Assembly: GCA_902521485.1 (NCBI GenBank)
Contig: CABYRQ010000001.1
Span: forward strand, 1 to 64,000
Reading direction: 5' to 3'
DNA: 64,000 nt
Source of the DNA: an uncultured Alphaproteobacteria bacterium
GTDB lineage: Bacteria; Pseudomonadota; Alphaproteobacteria; HIMB59
Shown: one piece after another, positions 1 to 10,782 of the stretch
Layout of the letters: every line of letters begins with the position of its first letter
How positions within the stretch are numbered: the stretch's first letter is position 1
The notes under the pieces: model-generated
What the model was told of the DNA's origin: nothing
Database searches by the model: none
Seen by the model: the letters and a program-made list of their open reading frames with translations, nothing else
Made by a program: the position numbers and the translations under genes

Positions 1-156
1 TGAAAAATATTGATATCTGAATTTTTTATCCTTTGTTATAAAAATTCCTTGCACTATCTCCCCATTTTGATGAACTTCTTCAAATAAACATGATAATTCT
101 AATGCGGTAATATTTTTGTTTATGAAAAATAATACTAAAAAAAATATATATCTCAT
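1..156 (-). CDS. partial CDS running off the left edge; exported small protein of unknown family
   Basis: Open frame from ATG at 156-154 (MRYIFFLVLFFINKNITALELSCLFEEVHQNGEIVQGIFITKDKKFRYQYFS) to position 1; signal-like N-terminus; 4-nt overlap with the yggS stop. Confidence 0.55.
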   Translation of the reverse strand, partial: MRYIFFLVLFFINKNITALELSCLFEEVHQNGEIVQGIFITKDKKFRYQYFS

Positions 157-788
157 AAAAATATAAGCGATCCAACTCTAATTATGTCTGATTGAAATCT
201 TAAAGCAATTTTGTAGTCATTGCTCATTCCCATACTTAATTTTAATTCTGTGTTTATTTTTTCTCGAAGCTCAATCATTTCTTTAAAATGATCTTTTGGA
301 TCAAGTATATTGGGTGGGATACACATTAAGCCATGGATATTAAGATTTCGATCAATTGAGTAATTATATAAATCTTCAAGGTCTTTTCTAGACACACCTG
401 ATTTTTGACTTTCGTCACCAATATTAACCTGAATAAAAAATTTTTTTGTTTTAATAGTTGTCAATTTCATTAATTGTTTTGAAATTTCATCTACTAACGA
501 AACTCTATCAATTGTTTGAATAGCATCAAATATTTTTAATGCATCCTTTACTTTATTTGTTTGGAGTGGGCCAATGAGGTGTAACTCTATATTTTTTTCA
601 TATAAATTTGATTTGTAATATTTCAATTTAGCTTCTTGAACTCTGTTTTCACCAAACAGCTTAAAACCTCTATTTACTAGTTCACTGATATCTTCATATG
701 ATTGATTCTTTGTAACAATCATCAAACTTGTAGATAAATTTTTTAAATCTGAAAGTATGGTATTGACATTTTTAGTATTGATACTCAA
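153..788 (-). CDS. yggS: YggS/PROSC family pyridoxal-phosphate homeostasis protein
   Basis: ORF 211 aa; FGENRVQEAKLK, LHLIGPLQTNKVK, VNIGDESQKSGV, GLMCIPP, MGMSNDY are YggS signatures. Confidence 0.93.
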   Translation of the reverse strand: MSINTKNVNTILSDLKNLSTSLMIVTKNQSYEDISELVNRGFKLFGENRVQEAKLKYYKSNLYEKNIELHLIGPLQTNKVKDALKIFDAIQTIDRVSLVDEISKQLMKLTTIKTKKFFIQVNIGDESQKSGVSRKDLEDLYNYSIDRNLNIHGLMCIPPNILDPKDHFKEMIELREKINTELKLSMGMSNDYKIALRFQSDIIRVGSLIFL

Positions 789-791
789 AGT

Positions 792-1751
792 TTAATTAAA
801 AAAATCTATTGTTTGATCCAGGTTTTTGTTTAAAAACTTTGCATCCTTGTTAGACAAAACCCCATCTGTGTTATTATTTAATTCATTATTGGTGATGAAA
901 TTTTTGACATCATCAATATTAACATTTACTGGCATGCCATATTGCTTTAGATGGTATAAAATTTCAACTAGGACCTCTTCAGTATTATTCAATAACTTCT
1001 GATATGAGATAATTTTACCTTTAAATGTATTTATTACGTTCTCGTCTGTCCATGATTTAATATTAACATTAATATTTTTTCTATTTTCATAAACCTTAAA
1101 AATTTGGTTTTTTTGAGTATGATTCAAGAATTGCTTATCATTATAGTTGAATAGCTCATCGTAAGAAGCCTCAGTAGAATTGTAGTTTTTTTTATATCTT
1201 AATAATAAATTTTCTGGTCTGTTAACTACATAAAAGTAGCAAAAGGTAATATTGGGATAAATAAAAAAATTTTTTTTGCTAGTCTCAAAAAATGAAGCGC
1301 AACTATTTAAAAACAAGTAATCTTTGTTAGCGTCAAATATCAGTAAATTTTGAAAAAAATTGGACTGCGTTATAAAATCATTAAACTGAATATCCTTTTC
1401 TTGGTTATTTTGTTTTAGATTAGTAAAATATTTGTTCAATGCGTTTGCATAGTTTTCAAAATAAAACGATAAATTAAGATTTTTGGACAGATAATATTCT
1501 AAGAAATTATTAATATATGAAAGATCTAAAAGATCATAAGAAATAGTCCAAATTATTTTTTTCTTATAAAATTCTGGGGGTAATGTAGTAAGAAGATTTT
1601 GAGAATTCCTTAATAATAGGAAAAAATTAATCTCATCTTTTTTTTTAACATCATGTATCAAATTGTATGCATTTTCAAATTTTTGATCTTTAATATATTC
1701 TTGGAATAGTTTTAAATTATAATTCAACTTAATTTTGTTTAACAAACTCAT
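792..1751 (-). CDS. divergent sulfotransferase-like protein with a degenerate PAPS-binding loop
   Basis: ORF 319 aa; IIWTISYDLLDLSYINNFLEYYL resembles the IWLASYPKSGNTWLR... start of marine sulfotransferases; YVVNRPENLLLRYKKNY resembles YIVRDPRNV..NHY; SWTDENV..KIISYQKLLNNTEEVL resembles the SW...IRYEDLL segment. Confidence 0.5.
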   Translation of the reverse strand: MSLLNKIKLNYNLKLFQEYIKDQKFENAYNLIHDVKKKDEINFFLLLRNSQNLLTTLPPEFYKKKIIWTISYDLLDLSYINNFLEYYLSKNLNLSFYFENYANALNKYFTNLKQNNQEKDIQFNDFITQSNFFQNLLIFDANKDYLFLNSCASFFETSKKNFFIYPNITFCYFYVVNRPENLLLRYKKNYNSTEASYDELFNYNDKQFLNHTQKNQIFKVYENRKNINVNIKSWTDENVINTFKGKIISYQKLLNNTEEVLVEILYHLKQYGMPVNVNIDDVKNFITNNELNNNTDGVLSNKDAKFLNKNLDQTIDFFN

Positions 1752-1772
1752 AACTATATATATGCTTAAATT

Positions 1773-3356
1773 ATGAATTTGGTGATGTCAAAAATAATTA
1801 ATCTTTTGAAAAATCAAAAATATCTTAGTGCTGAAAGGGAAATAAGACTCGAACTTGTAAATAACCCAAAATCATTTGATTTGAATAAAATTCTTGCCAT
1901 TACTTTATTATGGCAAGAAAAATATAACTCTGCTATTTCGAGTTTTAATAAGTGTTATGAAATTAACTCTCAAGATTATGATATTAACATTAACTTGGCT
2001 TTTATATTTAATAAAATTCAAAACTACGAACTATCTTTAAAATTTTCTAAAAATGCAAAGAAAATTAATCCCAATAGGGCAGAGGCTTATCATAATTTAG
2101 CTGATAGTTATCTTAATATTAATGATTTAATTAAGGCAGAAGAAAATATTCTTAAATCAATTGACTTAAGGGGGGGTCTTGGAACATTAGAAATTTTTAA
2201 TTACAAAGATACTCTAAACATTTACACCGATATTCTTTTTTCGAAAAGAGATGAAAAAAAATTTGTTGAAGTTTGTTTAGGCCTTCTAGATAAAGGAGTT
2301 TTTTTGGGTGACATATTTAGAAAGTTATTTAGAAGTGATAAAAATTCGATATCCAAAAAACATATTGGCAGTATGGAAAGTATTTTGCAAAAGATTGATA
2401 GTAATACAAATTACGTTGATCGCAATCGTACAAAAGCAAATATATATTCTTGCCTGGCAGAATATAATCAAAGTATCAATAAAGCTATTTCTGAAAAATA
2501 TTATATTAAATCAAATAAACTCATTTCTGAACTTCAAAGGTTTTCATTATATGACCGTCAAGAATATGCAAAAAATATAATTAATTTTTTTGAAGACTCT
2601 AAAATCAATATTCTTTCCAAACATTTACCTGCTGAATTAGGTGATGGATTAATATTTATAATTGGCATGCCTAGATCTGGAACAACTCTTACTGAGTCTA
2701 TTATATCAACTGCAGATAATAGCATTGCAGGTGGAGAAAAAGTTTTTTTTGCAAATCAATGTCGGCCAATGATAATGCAACATAAAAAAAGAAGTTTTAG
2801 TAATAATGATTTGTCAAGTCTGGGTCAACGATACCTTGATTTGATTAATATACAACGTCAGAACAAAAAATTTTTCGTAGATAAATATCCAGAAAATTAT
2901 CTCTATTACAAGTTTATAAGATATAGTCTGCCACATGCAAAGTTTATACATGTTCACCGTGATCCATGGGATAATGCTATTTCATTGTTTAAACAATATT
3001 ACATAGATCAAATATCTTATTCCTCGAGTTTTTTTGGAATTTCAATTGAATATGCAAATTATGAAAACATAATAAAAAAGTGGAAAGAAACTAAGGATCA
3101 TAATATTCTAGATGTAAGTTATGAAGACCTAGTATCTGATACAAAAAATACTGCAAATAAAATTTGGAAATTTTGTAATCTTCCCGGGTACTATGATGAG
3201 TCTAAGCGTAATAATTATTTTGCTCAAACGGCTAGTAAGTATCAAGTAAGAGAGAAGATTTACTCATCGTCTCTACAAAAGGAGGATTTTATTGAATTTA
3301 GAGAGGATTTTCTTCAAAACCTTGATAATCAAAGGAAATTTTGGTCAAATAATTAA
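1773..3356 (+). CDS. TPR repeat-containing sulfotransferase
   Basis: ORF 527 aa; N-terminal TPRs and C-terminal FIIGMPRSGTTLTESII P-loop and HVHRDPWDNAISLFKQYY. Confidence 0.88.
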   Translation: MNLVMSKIINLLKNQKYLSAEREIRLELVNNPKSFDLNKILAITLLWQEKYNSAISSFNKCYEINSQDYDININLAFIFNKIQNYELSLKFSKNAKKINPNRAEAYHNLADSYLNINDLIKAEENILKSIDLRGGLGTLEIFNYKDTLNIYTDILFSKRDEKKFVEVCLGLLDKGVFLGDIFRKLFRSDKNSISKKHIGSMESILQKIDSNTNYVDRNRTKANIYSCLAEYNQSINKAISEKYYIKSNKLISELQRFSLYDRQEYAKNIINFFEDSKINILSKHLPAELGDGLIFIIGMPRSGTTLTESIISTADNSIAGGEKVFFANQCRPMIMQHKKRSFSNNDLSSLGQRYLDLINIQRQNKKFFVDKYPENYLYYKFIRYSLPHAKFIHVHRDPWDNAISLFKQYYIDQISYSSSFFGISIEYANYENIIKKWKETKDHNILDVSYEDLVSDTKNTANKIWKFCNLPGYYDESKRNNYFAQTASKYQVREKIYSSSLQKEDFIEFREDFLQNLDNQRKFWSNN

Positions 3357-3365
3357 ACAAATAAC

Positions 3366-3389
3366 ATGTTGCAAAAATGCAACATTTTT
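3366..3389 (+). terminator. Rho-independent terminator after the TPR-sulfotransferase
   Basis: ATGTTGCA-AAAA-TGCAACAT perfect 8-bp stem followed by T run. Confidence 0.75.
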
Positions 3390-3500
3390 AGAGTTTTACA
3401 TATAATACAGAATTTAAGGTACATTTATTTAGCATAATAAATATTATTTCAACAGTTTTAATTAAAACTAAAATTAATAATTAAGAAAGGAATAATTATT

Positions 3501-4469
3501 ATGAAAAAACTAATGATCGCATTATCTGCAATCGCTGCAGCTGTTGGTTTTACAGCTACTGCAAAAGCAGATATTTCTGTATCTGGATCATCAAATGTTG
3601 CATATTTGTCAACTGCTGGTGACGGAGCAAATGACGAAGAGTTAGCTGTAGGTAACACTGTTAGCTTTGCAATGTCCACAACAACAAGTGGTGGTATTGG
3701 TATCTCTTCAAGCTTGGCATTATCAACTGACTATGACGGTAACAATAGTCAAACTGTTGATGGTGGTAATTCAGTAACTTTCACAACTGGTGGAGCAACA
3801 ATTGTAGTTGGTGATGTTGAAATCTCTGACACTATTGGTTCTGTTGGTGGTGTAGTTAATGGCCCACTTGACGATGCTAGTGACTTAGACTCAAGCGTAG
3901 GTACTGGATTTGTTGATGATGATGGTACTGGTGTTGAATTAACAACAGCAATGGGTTCTGCTTCATTAAACATTTCATATGTGTCTAATGATAATACAGA
4001 CAACTTTGGTGCATTAAACAGTAGCGCTGCTGGTGCAGACTCAGCAATGTCAGCTTCTATTACAATGCCATTTGGTGCTTACTCAGCAACAATCGGTGTA
4101 GCAGACTCAGACACAGGTGAGTCCTCTTCAGGTGCTTCAGTAAGTGGTACAATTGGTGGTGGAACAGTAACTGTAGGTTACTCTAACGTAACTACAATTA
4201 CAGGTAACGCTGACATTACTACTGCAGGTGACTCAGAAGTTATTGGTGCAACATACGTGATGGCTATGGACGCAGATACAACAATTTCTGTTGGTTATCA
4301 GTCAGCTAAAGATGCTGATAGTGAATCACACACACAAACAGATCTTTCAGTAGAAAGAGCTCTTGGTGGTGGTGCAACAGTATACCTAGACCTAAGAAAC
4401 TTAACTGGTGATACAGCTGCTAACATGGACGGAACTGCAATCGCATTCGGTACATCAGTAGCATTCTAA
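3501..4469 (+). CDS. outer-membrane porin (alphaproteobacterial porin-like, signal peptide)
   Basis: ORF 322 aa; MKKLMIALSAIAAAVGFTATAKA signal, Gly/Ser/Thr/Asp-rich beta-strand repeats, C-terminal Phe; SD AAGAAAGGA upstream; terminator downstream. Confidence 0.75.
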   Translation: MKKLMIALSAIAAAVGFTATAKADISVSGSSNVAYLSTAGDGANDEELAVGNTVSFAMSTTTSGGIGISSSLALSTDYDGNNSQTVDGGNSVTFTTGGATIVVGDVEISDTIGSVGGVVNGPLDDASDLDSSVGTGFVDDDGTGVELTTAMGSASLNISYVSNDNTDNFGALNSSAAGADSAMSASITMPFGAYSATIGVADSDTGESSSGASVSGTIGGGTVTVGYSNVTTITGNADITTAGDSEVIGATYVMAMDADTTISVGYQSAKDADSESHTQTDLSVERALGGGATVYLDLRNLTGDTAANMDGTAIAFGTSVAF

Positions 4470-4490
4470 ACTAGTATTTAACAATTATAA

Positions 4491-4525
4491 CCAGGTAGTT
4501 TGATTTTCAACTACCTGGTTTTTTT
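4491..4525 (+). terminator. Rho-independent terminator after porin
   Basis: CCAGGTAGTT-TGATTTTC-AACTACCTGG followed by TTTTTTT. Confidence 0.92.
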
Positions 4526-4569
4526 ATTTCTATCTTGTATAAAATTTTCAAATTAAATAATATCTTCTA

Positions 4570-5169
4570 ATGTTCAGGTCTTTGTTGTTACTAATTTTGG
4601 TTTTTTCTTTTCAATCATGTAGTAAAGGTTTACTTGATGGCGACTTAGAGAAGAATTTAAAAGCAATGGATAAAATGCACGGATATTGTAACAACCCATA
4701 TCGAACTTTTAGTAAAAAAGAAAAAAAAATATGTGAGGACAAAGAGAGAGCGGCTGGACCGGACGGTGAAATTGGAGAGCCATTAAACATTACGAAGATG
4801 ATTGAAGATTTTCGAAGTGGTGGAACAAATACTGTTTATCAAGGTATGTCTGTTAATAAAAATTTGTGGGAAGCATCTTTAATCTTATTGAATCAATATC
4901 CTTTAGATATTGTTGACTCACAAGGGGGTTTTATTTCTACAGATTGGATCATTGAAAAAGAAAATCTTAACCAAAGATGTTTGATAAAAGTTAATGTAAC
5001 TTCTCAAGAATTAGTATCTAACGGCGCAAGGGTAAAACTACTTTGTGAAGAGAAAGATGGGGATATCTGGTATCAAGACAATATTTCATATGAAGAGGAA
5101 GAAAAAATTTTAACACTTAAAATATTAGATATTGCAAATGAGTTAAGTGTAACTGAGAAACTTTCATAA
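4570..5169 (+). CDS. DUF3576-like lipoprotein upstream of leuS
   Basis: ORF 199 aa with lipobox (FSFQSC); synteny with leuS typical for DUF3576. Confidence 0.65.
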   Translation: MFRSLLLLILVFSFQSCSKGLLDGDLEKNLKAMDKMHGYCNNPYRTFSKKEKKICEDKERAAGPDGEIGEPLNITKMIEDFRSGGTNTVYQGMSVNKNLWEASLILLNQYPLDIVDSQGGFISTDWIIEKENLNQRCLIKVNVTSQELVSNGARVKLLCEEKDGDIWYQDNISYEEEEKILTLKILDIANELSVTEKLS

Positions 5170-5178
5170 AACACAGCA

Positions 5179-7542
5179 ATGCAAAAGAAGTACATTCTAG
5201 AGATGTTCCCATACCCTTCGGGTAACATACACATGGGGCATGTAAGGAATTATGTTATTGGTGATATATGCGCAAGATATCACAAACTTAAAGGTGATGA
5301 AGTCATTCACCCGATGGGTTGGGATGCATTTGGATTACCAGCTGAAAATGCAGCTATTCAATTTAATACGCACCCTCAAGATTGGACACTCCTAAATATA
5401 GAAAATATGAAAAGCCAATTAAAGAAACTCGACTTAGATTTAGATTGGGAAAAAGAATTAGCAACATGCAAAGAAGATTATTATCAATATCAACAAGAAC
5501 TATTTATAGACCTTTATGAAGCAGGTCTTGCTTATAAAAAAGATGCTTTAGTGAACTGGGACCCCGAAGATCAAACTGTACTGGCAAATGAGCAAGTTAT
5601 TGATGGTAAAGGTTGGAGAACTGGTGCAACTGTAGAGCAAAAAGTGCTTTCTCAATGGTTTTTTAAAATTACAAAATATGCTGAAGAACTTCTTAATGAT
5701 TTAGATGGGTTAGAACTTTGGCCAGAAAAAGTTAAAACAATGCAAAGAAATTGGATTGGTAAATCTATCGGTGCAGAAATAAGATTTAAAATCTCTGGAG
5801 AAGATGATCAACTGAATATATTCACAACGAGGCCGGATACTATATATGGAGCAACATTTATTGCCTTATCTGTAAACCATAGACTTGTAAGCAAGTTTTT
5901 AACAAAAGAAAAAATAAATGAGATTAAGAAATTATTTGCAGAAATTGATAATGAAAAAGAAAAAAAAGGTTATTTAATGGATATTAAATGTAAACATCCT
6001 CTTTTAGACAAAGAAATACCAGTCTACATTGCAAATTTTGTTTTAGATAATTATGGTGAGGGGGCTATATTTGGTTGTCCAGCTCACGACGAAAGAGATT
6101 ATGATTTTGCTATAAAATATAAAATACCAATTATTAAAGTTATTGAGTGTGAAGACAAAGATCTGCCTTTTACTCAAAATGGTAGAGTAATTAACTCTCC
6201 ATTGTTAAATGGTTTAGAAAAATCTGAAGCAATAAAAAAAATAATTAATTATTTTGAAGAAAAAGAAATTGGGAATAAATCAATTAATTATAAGCTAAGG
6301 GATTGGGGGGTATCTAGACAACGTTATTGGGGATGCCCAATACCCGTAATTTATTACGAAGATGGCACTTTCAGGGTTCTAGATAAAACAGAATTACCGA
6401 TATTGCTTCCTTATGATGTAAATTTAAACGGAAAAGGTAATGCATTATTAAATCATGATAGCTGGAGAAAAATTGTATGCCCAAAAACAAATAAAATTGC
6501 TTACAGAGAAACAGATACTTTTGACACATTTGTAGACTCATCTTGGTACTACATTAGATTTTTAAATAATAAGCTTGATAAGCCTTTCGACATAAAACAA
6601 GTAAATGACTATTTGCCAGTTGATAAGTACATTGGTGGTATAGAACACGCTATACTTCATCTTTTATACTCTCGTTTTTTTATGAAAGCGTTAAGAGATA
6701 TCTATAATTTAAAAGTAAATGAGCCTTTCAAGCAACTTTTCACTCAAGGTATGATAACGCATAAAACATATAGAACACAAAAAGATGAATGGATTATGCC
6801 AAGAGAAGTTTATCTAAATGAAGGAAGTCTTTTTAGGGAAAAGACAAATGAAATTGTTATAGAAGGTCCAACTGAAAAAATGTCTAAATCAAAGAAAAAC
6901 GTAATAGAACCAGACGAAATTCTGGAAAATTATGGTATCGATGCAACAAGGTTTTTCATGATATCTGACTCTCCCCCGGACAGGGAACTAGAGTGGACAG
7001 ACGAAGGAATACAAGGTTCTAAAAATTTAGTTCGAAGGATTGAAAGGTATTTTAAAGAAAATAGAACAGATATGAAACACGATACAGATAAAATGATAGA
7101 AAAATTTGTATTTAATATTGAAAAAAATATTTTGAGTTTTTCTCTGAACAAGTGTGTGGCAGATATTTATACCCTTTTTAATTATTTAGAAAAAGAGAAG
7201 ATATATTTGCATAATAGTGACATAAGTAAAAAAATACTAGTGTGTTTATACCCCATTGTCCCAAATATGGTTTTAAATTTATATAAGCAATTATTCGATT
7301 CAAAGAATATTGGTAATTGGCCAAAAATTAATAAGGAATTGTTGATAGAAAGAAGTATTAATTTACCTATACAGATACAAGGTAAATTAATTACAACAAT
7401 CAATACGAAAAAAGGTTATAAAGAAAACGAAATCTTAAAATCAATTTATAAGCTGGATAAGATTAAAAATAAAATACAAGATAGAAAGGTAACAAAAGTA
7501 ATTAATGTTCAGGATAAAATTATTAATATTATTTTTGACTAG
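5179..7542 (+). CDS. leuS: leucyl-tRNA synthetase (N-terminally short)
   Basis: [19 protein letters not shown] (HIGH), [28 protein letters not shown] editing domain, [10 protein letters not shown] (KMSKS). Confidence 0.95.
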   Translation: MQKKYILEMFPYPSGNIHMGHVRNYVIGDICARYHKLKGDEVIHPMGWDAFGLPAENAAIQFNTHPQDWTLLNIENMKSQLKKLDLDLDWEKELATCKEDYYQYQQELFIDLYEAGLAYKKDALVNWDPEDQTVLANEQVIDGKGWRTGATVEQKVLSQWFFKITKYAEELLNDLDGLELWPEKVKTMQRNWIGKSIGAEIRFKISGEDDQLNIFTTRPDTIYGATFIALSVNHRLVSKFLTKEKINEIKKLFAEIDNEKEKKGYLMDIKCKHPLLDKEIPVYIANFVLDNYGEGAIFGCPAHDERDYDFAIKYKIPIIKVIECEDKDLPFTQNGRVINSPLLNGLEKSEAIKKIINYFEEKEIGNKSINYKLRDWGVSRQRYWGCPIPVIYYEDGTFRVLDKTELPILLPYDVNLNGKGNALLNHDSWRKIVCPKTNKIAYRETDTFDTFVDSSWYYIRFLNNKLDKPFDIKQVNDYLPVDKYIGGIEHAILHLLYSRFFMKALRDIYNLKVNEPFKQLFTQGMITHKTYRTQKDEWIMPREVYLNEGSLFREKTNEIVIEGPTEKMSKSKKNVIEPDEILENYGIDATRFFMISDSPPDRELEWTDEGIQGSKNLVRRIERYFKENRTDMKHDTDKMIEKFVFNIEKNILSFSLNKCVADIYTLFNYLEKEKIYLHNSDISKKILVCLYPIVPNMVLNLYKQLFDSKNIGNWPKINKELLIERSINLPIQIQGKLITTINTKKGYKENEILKSIYKLDKIKNKIQDRKVTKVINVQDKIINIIFD

Positions 7543-7990
7543 TTTTTTATTTTTTTCGTGTACAAAAAATATCACAAATCAAGATAAGGTTAAATACAGT
7601 TTGGGTTATATTGGTGGAGAATACGATGGGTTGATTTTAAAAAATTTTTTAATAGATAATTTGACTTTCATGGGCCTATATAGCAATGAGTCAAATTACA
7701 AATTAATGCCAAGTATATCACATTCAACTACATTGTTTATCACAAATATAGACAACACTTCAGACAGAATGAAAATTGAGAGCGAATTGAATATTGAAGT
7801 GATTGATCAAAGACTAAATTGCTTAACACAAGAATTTAAAGAGACTAAATCTCAATTTTATATATTTGCAGATAGTGATAAATATATTAGTAACAAAATT
7901 GCAGAGAAAAAAATCAAAGAGGAAAATACTTACGCATTGGCAAAACAATTTATTAATAAATTAGAAATACCAAGCAAAATGTGCAAATAA
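7505..7990 (+). CDS. LptE-like LPS-assembly lipoprotein
   Basis: ORF 161 aa, lipobox LFFSC; position between leuS and the holA-like gene; overlaps leuS by 38 nt. Confidence 0.5.
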   Translation: MFRIKLLILFLTSFLFFSCTKNITNQDKVKYSLGYIGGEYDGLILKNFLIDNLTFMGLYSNESNYKLMPSISHSTTLFITNIDNTSDRMKIESELNIEVIDQRLNCLTQEFKETKSQFYIFADSDKYISNKIAEKKIKEENTYALAKQFINKLEIPSKMCK

Positions 7991-7994
7991 ATTA

Positions 7995-8618
7995 ATGAAT
8001 AATATTAAATGTATAGTTGATTTTGTAAGTAGTAAATCTGATACAAAACTATTGATTAATCAAGTTAGTGACACAATAGGTTTTTTTTATGTAAATCTTA
8101 TAGAAACAGAGGCAAAATCCAAATCCATAAAATTGAATTACGAAGAAGATTTTGTAAAAGAGACTGTTAATGATCTCTTTGTCAAAGAGGAAATATACTT
8201 ATATTTTACAACTAGTAAAAAAATTATAGAAAAATGTTTATACACAAATAAGAAATGTGTAATTTTTACAGACTACAAAAATTTTAAAGTATTTATAAAC
8301 AAAGTTTTAACAGTTAATGGATATAACTATCAAAAAGATATTAAATATTTCCTAAAAGATATACATTTAATCAAAGACTCTGAAATTATTGATTACTGTA
8401 CCTCATCGCCACATTTAACTTTTTCAGAGCTCTCGAAATATTTGATTAATAGCTCAAACTATATAAAAGAAAAAAAAATTAAGGAAAAAAATAATTTTAT
8501 TTTGGAAATTAGGAAAAGTCTTTTTGATTTAAAAAAATCTAACAAAAGCCCTCAGGAAATCTACAATATTTTAAAACTCGAAGTAAGATATAAAAAATTC
8601 AATTTTTTAATTTATTAA
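7995..8618 (+). CDS. divergent, shortened DNA polymerase III delta subunit-like protein (holA position)
   Basis: ORF 207 aa between the lptE-like gene and parB, the usual holA location; weak sequence resemblance only. Confidence 0.35.
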   Translation: MNNIKCIVDFVSSKSDTKLLINQVSDTIGFFYVNLIETEAKSKSIKLNYEEDFVKETVNDLFVKEEIYLYFTTSKKIIEKCLYTNKKCVIFTDYKNFKVFINKVLTVNGYNYQKDIKYFLKDIHLIKDSEIIDYCTSSPHLTFSELSKYLINSSNYIKEKKIKEKNNFILEIRKSLFDLKKSNKSPQEIYNILKLEVRYKKFNFLIY

Positions 8619-9426
8619 TTAAAAAATTATACTGTTCTAAATTTTCATAAAATATCTTTATGTTCCCTTTTCCTGTTTTGTTATAAGTTATTTTTGTTTT
8701 AAAACCGATTGTATTACTTAAATTTTTTTCCTCATGTAATAGATTAGGCTCAGTTATAGATCTTTTAATTTTATTGTTTTCAAGGTCTCTAACAGAAAAT
8801 TTACCATTTTCAATTTGCTTTAATATAGTTTCATTGAAATTATCAGGTGTTTTTCCAATCAAAGCTCTAGCATGGCCCATTGAAATCTTTCCCTTATTTA
8901 GAAGATCAAGAAAATATTCATGAAGGTTTAGTATGCGTAATAAGTTTGTGATGTGTGATCTACTTTTACCTACAATTTTGGCGAGGCTTTCGTGTGTATA
9001 ACTATTTTTATTTATCAATCTTTGATAGGCCTTAGCCTCCTCTACAACCTTTAAATCTTCCCTTTGGATGTTTTCAATAAGTGATATTTCATCTTTGTCT
9101 AAGTCATCGGGTAGCAACAAAGATGGCAATATTTTTAAATTAGATATTTGTGCGGCTCTCCATCTTCTTTCACCTGCTACTAAAGTATAGCTATCTAAAT
9201 CTCTTTTTACTAAAATTACAGGTTGAATTAAGCCATTTTTTTCAATTGATTGGGCTAATTCATCTATTTTTTCTTTATCAAACTCTTTCCTTGGCTGTGT
9301 TTCATCTCTAAATATTTTTTCAATTGGAATTAACAGAAGACCCCTTTGTTCAGATGTTTTTTGAAAAACTTCTTTATTACCCAATAAAGATGATAAACCT
9401 TTACCTAATTTTTTATTAGTTACCAC
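8599..9426 (-). CDS. parB: chromosome partitioning protein ParB
   Basis: KLGKGLSSLLG, LVAGERRWRAAQ, LIENIQREDL, GKSRSHITNLLRIL HTH. Confidence 0.96.
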   Translation of the reverse strand: MVTNKKLGKGLSSLLGNKEVFQKTSEQRGLLLIPIEKIFRDETQPRKEFDKEKIDELAQSIEKNGLIQPVILVKRDLDSYTLVAGERRWRAAQISNLKILPSLLLPDDLDKDEISLIENIQREDLKVVEEAKAYQRLINKNSYTHESLAKIVGKSRSHITNLLRILNLHEYFLDLLNKGKISMGHARALIGKTPDNFNETILKQIENGKFSVRDLENNKIKRSITEPNLLHEEKNLSNTIGFKTKITYNKTGKGNIKIFYENLEQYNFLINKLKN

Positions 9427-10180
9427 TTTTGTTGCTCCTCTCTAAAAATTCTTTTGCTAAAGCTATATATGCTTGTGATCCGCTACACTTCAAGTCATAA
9501 ATAATCGCTGGGAGACCATGGCTCGGCGCCTCAGATAATGTAACATTTCTTGGAACGTTAAACTTATATACGTTTGTATTAAAATATTCTCTTGCCTCTT
9601 TCTCAATAAGAGAAGATAAAGAATTTCTTTTGTCATACATCGTTAAAATTATTCCATTTAATTTTAAATTAATGTTCAAATTATTTTTTACTAATTCAAT
9701 AGTTTTGATTAGTTTAGATAGGCCCTCTAAAGCAAAAAATTCACATTGTACAGGTATTAATACTTCATCGCTAGCAGTTAAAGAACTAATCGTTAATAAG
9801 CCGAGTGTAGGGGGCGTATCAATGAAAATGTAATCATAGATATTCTTAATATTACCTATAAATTTTTTTAATAAATAGTTTCTATTATCATCATCAGCAA
9901 GTTCATATTCTGCAGCAGCTAAATCTTCGCATGCAGAAATAACATCTAATTTTGGAATTTGTGATTTTTGAATAGCATTATTTATATCTGTATCATCACT
10001 AAAAACTTTATAAATTGATCTATTAGTATTATAAGCGTTGAAAGACATGGAGGAGTTGTATTGAGGGTCCATATCTATTACCAAAACCTTCTTATCGATT
10101 GAGGCTAAAGCCGTAGCCAAATTTACAACAGTAGTAGTTTTACCTACACCCCCTTTTTGATTGGCTATTGTAATAATCAT
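9416..10180 (-). CDS. parA: chromosome partitioning ATPase ParA (likely start is the internal MIITIANQKGG)
   Basis: IITIANQKGGVGKTTTVVNLA deviant Walker A; ORF track extends to 10240 but ATG at 10180 fits the family start. Confidence 0.96.
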   Translation of the reverse strand: MIITIANQKGGVGKTTTVVNLATALASIDKKVLVIDMDPQYNSSMSFNAYNTNRSIYKVFSDDTDINNAIQKSQIPKLDVISACEDLAAAEYELADDDNRNYLLKKFIGNIKNIYDYIFIDTPPTLGLLTISSLTASDEVLIPVQCEFFALEGLSKLIKTIELVKNNLNINLKLNGIILTMYDKRNSLSSLIEKEAREYFNTNVYKFNVPRNVTLSEAPSHGLPAIIYDLKCSGSQAYIALAKEFLERSNKSGN

Positions 10181-10782
10181 TTTGCACTCATGATTATTAT
10201 TTTTGACTCTCTTGAAGTAATACTTGGATGTGTCTCCCAAAAATACTTTTGTGTATTAATTGTTTCAAGCTCAGTTAAATAGGACTTTCCTTTATGTAAT
10301 ATAAATTTTGTTTGTCTGTTAATTATTTTTTTTGTCATAGATATAATTTTTTCAATCGATGCAAAAGCACGTGCTGTTATATAGTCGACATTAAGATTTG
10401 ATATTTCTGATATGGATTTGTTATGTACAACATAGTTTAGTCCTAGCCTTAGTTTGCAATTTTCTAAAAAAGAGGATTTTTTTGGCGATTTTTCAACTAA
10501 ATGAAGGTTTTTAAAGCCTATAATTGACAAAATAATTCCTGGTAATCCTGCACCTGTTCCAATATCAATTACGGACTTTTCACGCTGAGGCAAATATTTA
10601 ACTATCTGTATGCAGTCTAATAAATGTCTTTCGTCTAAATCGGTTATTGTACTTTTACCTATTAAGTTCATAGTCTCATTTTCTTTGAGTAGTATTTTTT
10701 TATATTCAGTTAATTTGGTTAAAATTGATCTTCCATCGTCGAAATTGTCATTACAAAACTGTACTAACTTATTATTAAGCAA
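10177..10782 (-). CDS. rsmG: 16S rRNA (guanine527-N7)-methyltransferase RsmG
   Basis: SVIDIGTGAGLPGIILSI and operon position gidA-gidB-parA. Confidence 0.93.
   Translation of the reverse strand: MLNNKLVQFCNDNFDDGRSILTKLTEYKKILLKENETMNLIGKSTITDLDERHLLDCIQIVKYLPQREKSVIDIGTGAGLPGIILSIIGFKNLHLVEKSPKKSSFLENCKLRLGLNYVVHNKSISEISNLNVDYITARAFASIEKIISMTKKIINRQTKFILHKGKSYLTELETINTQKYFWETHPSITSRESKIIIMSAK

Noticed and set aside
2308-2580. ORF 90 aa overlapping the TPR-sulfotransferase
   Set aside because: Alternate frame of a clear coding gene with no signature
3458-4003. Reverse-strand ORFs (3458-3679, 3749-4003) opposite the porin
   Set aside because: Shadow ORFs of a low-complexity gene; terminators and SD support the plus strand
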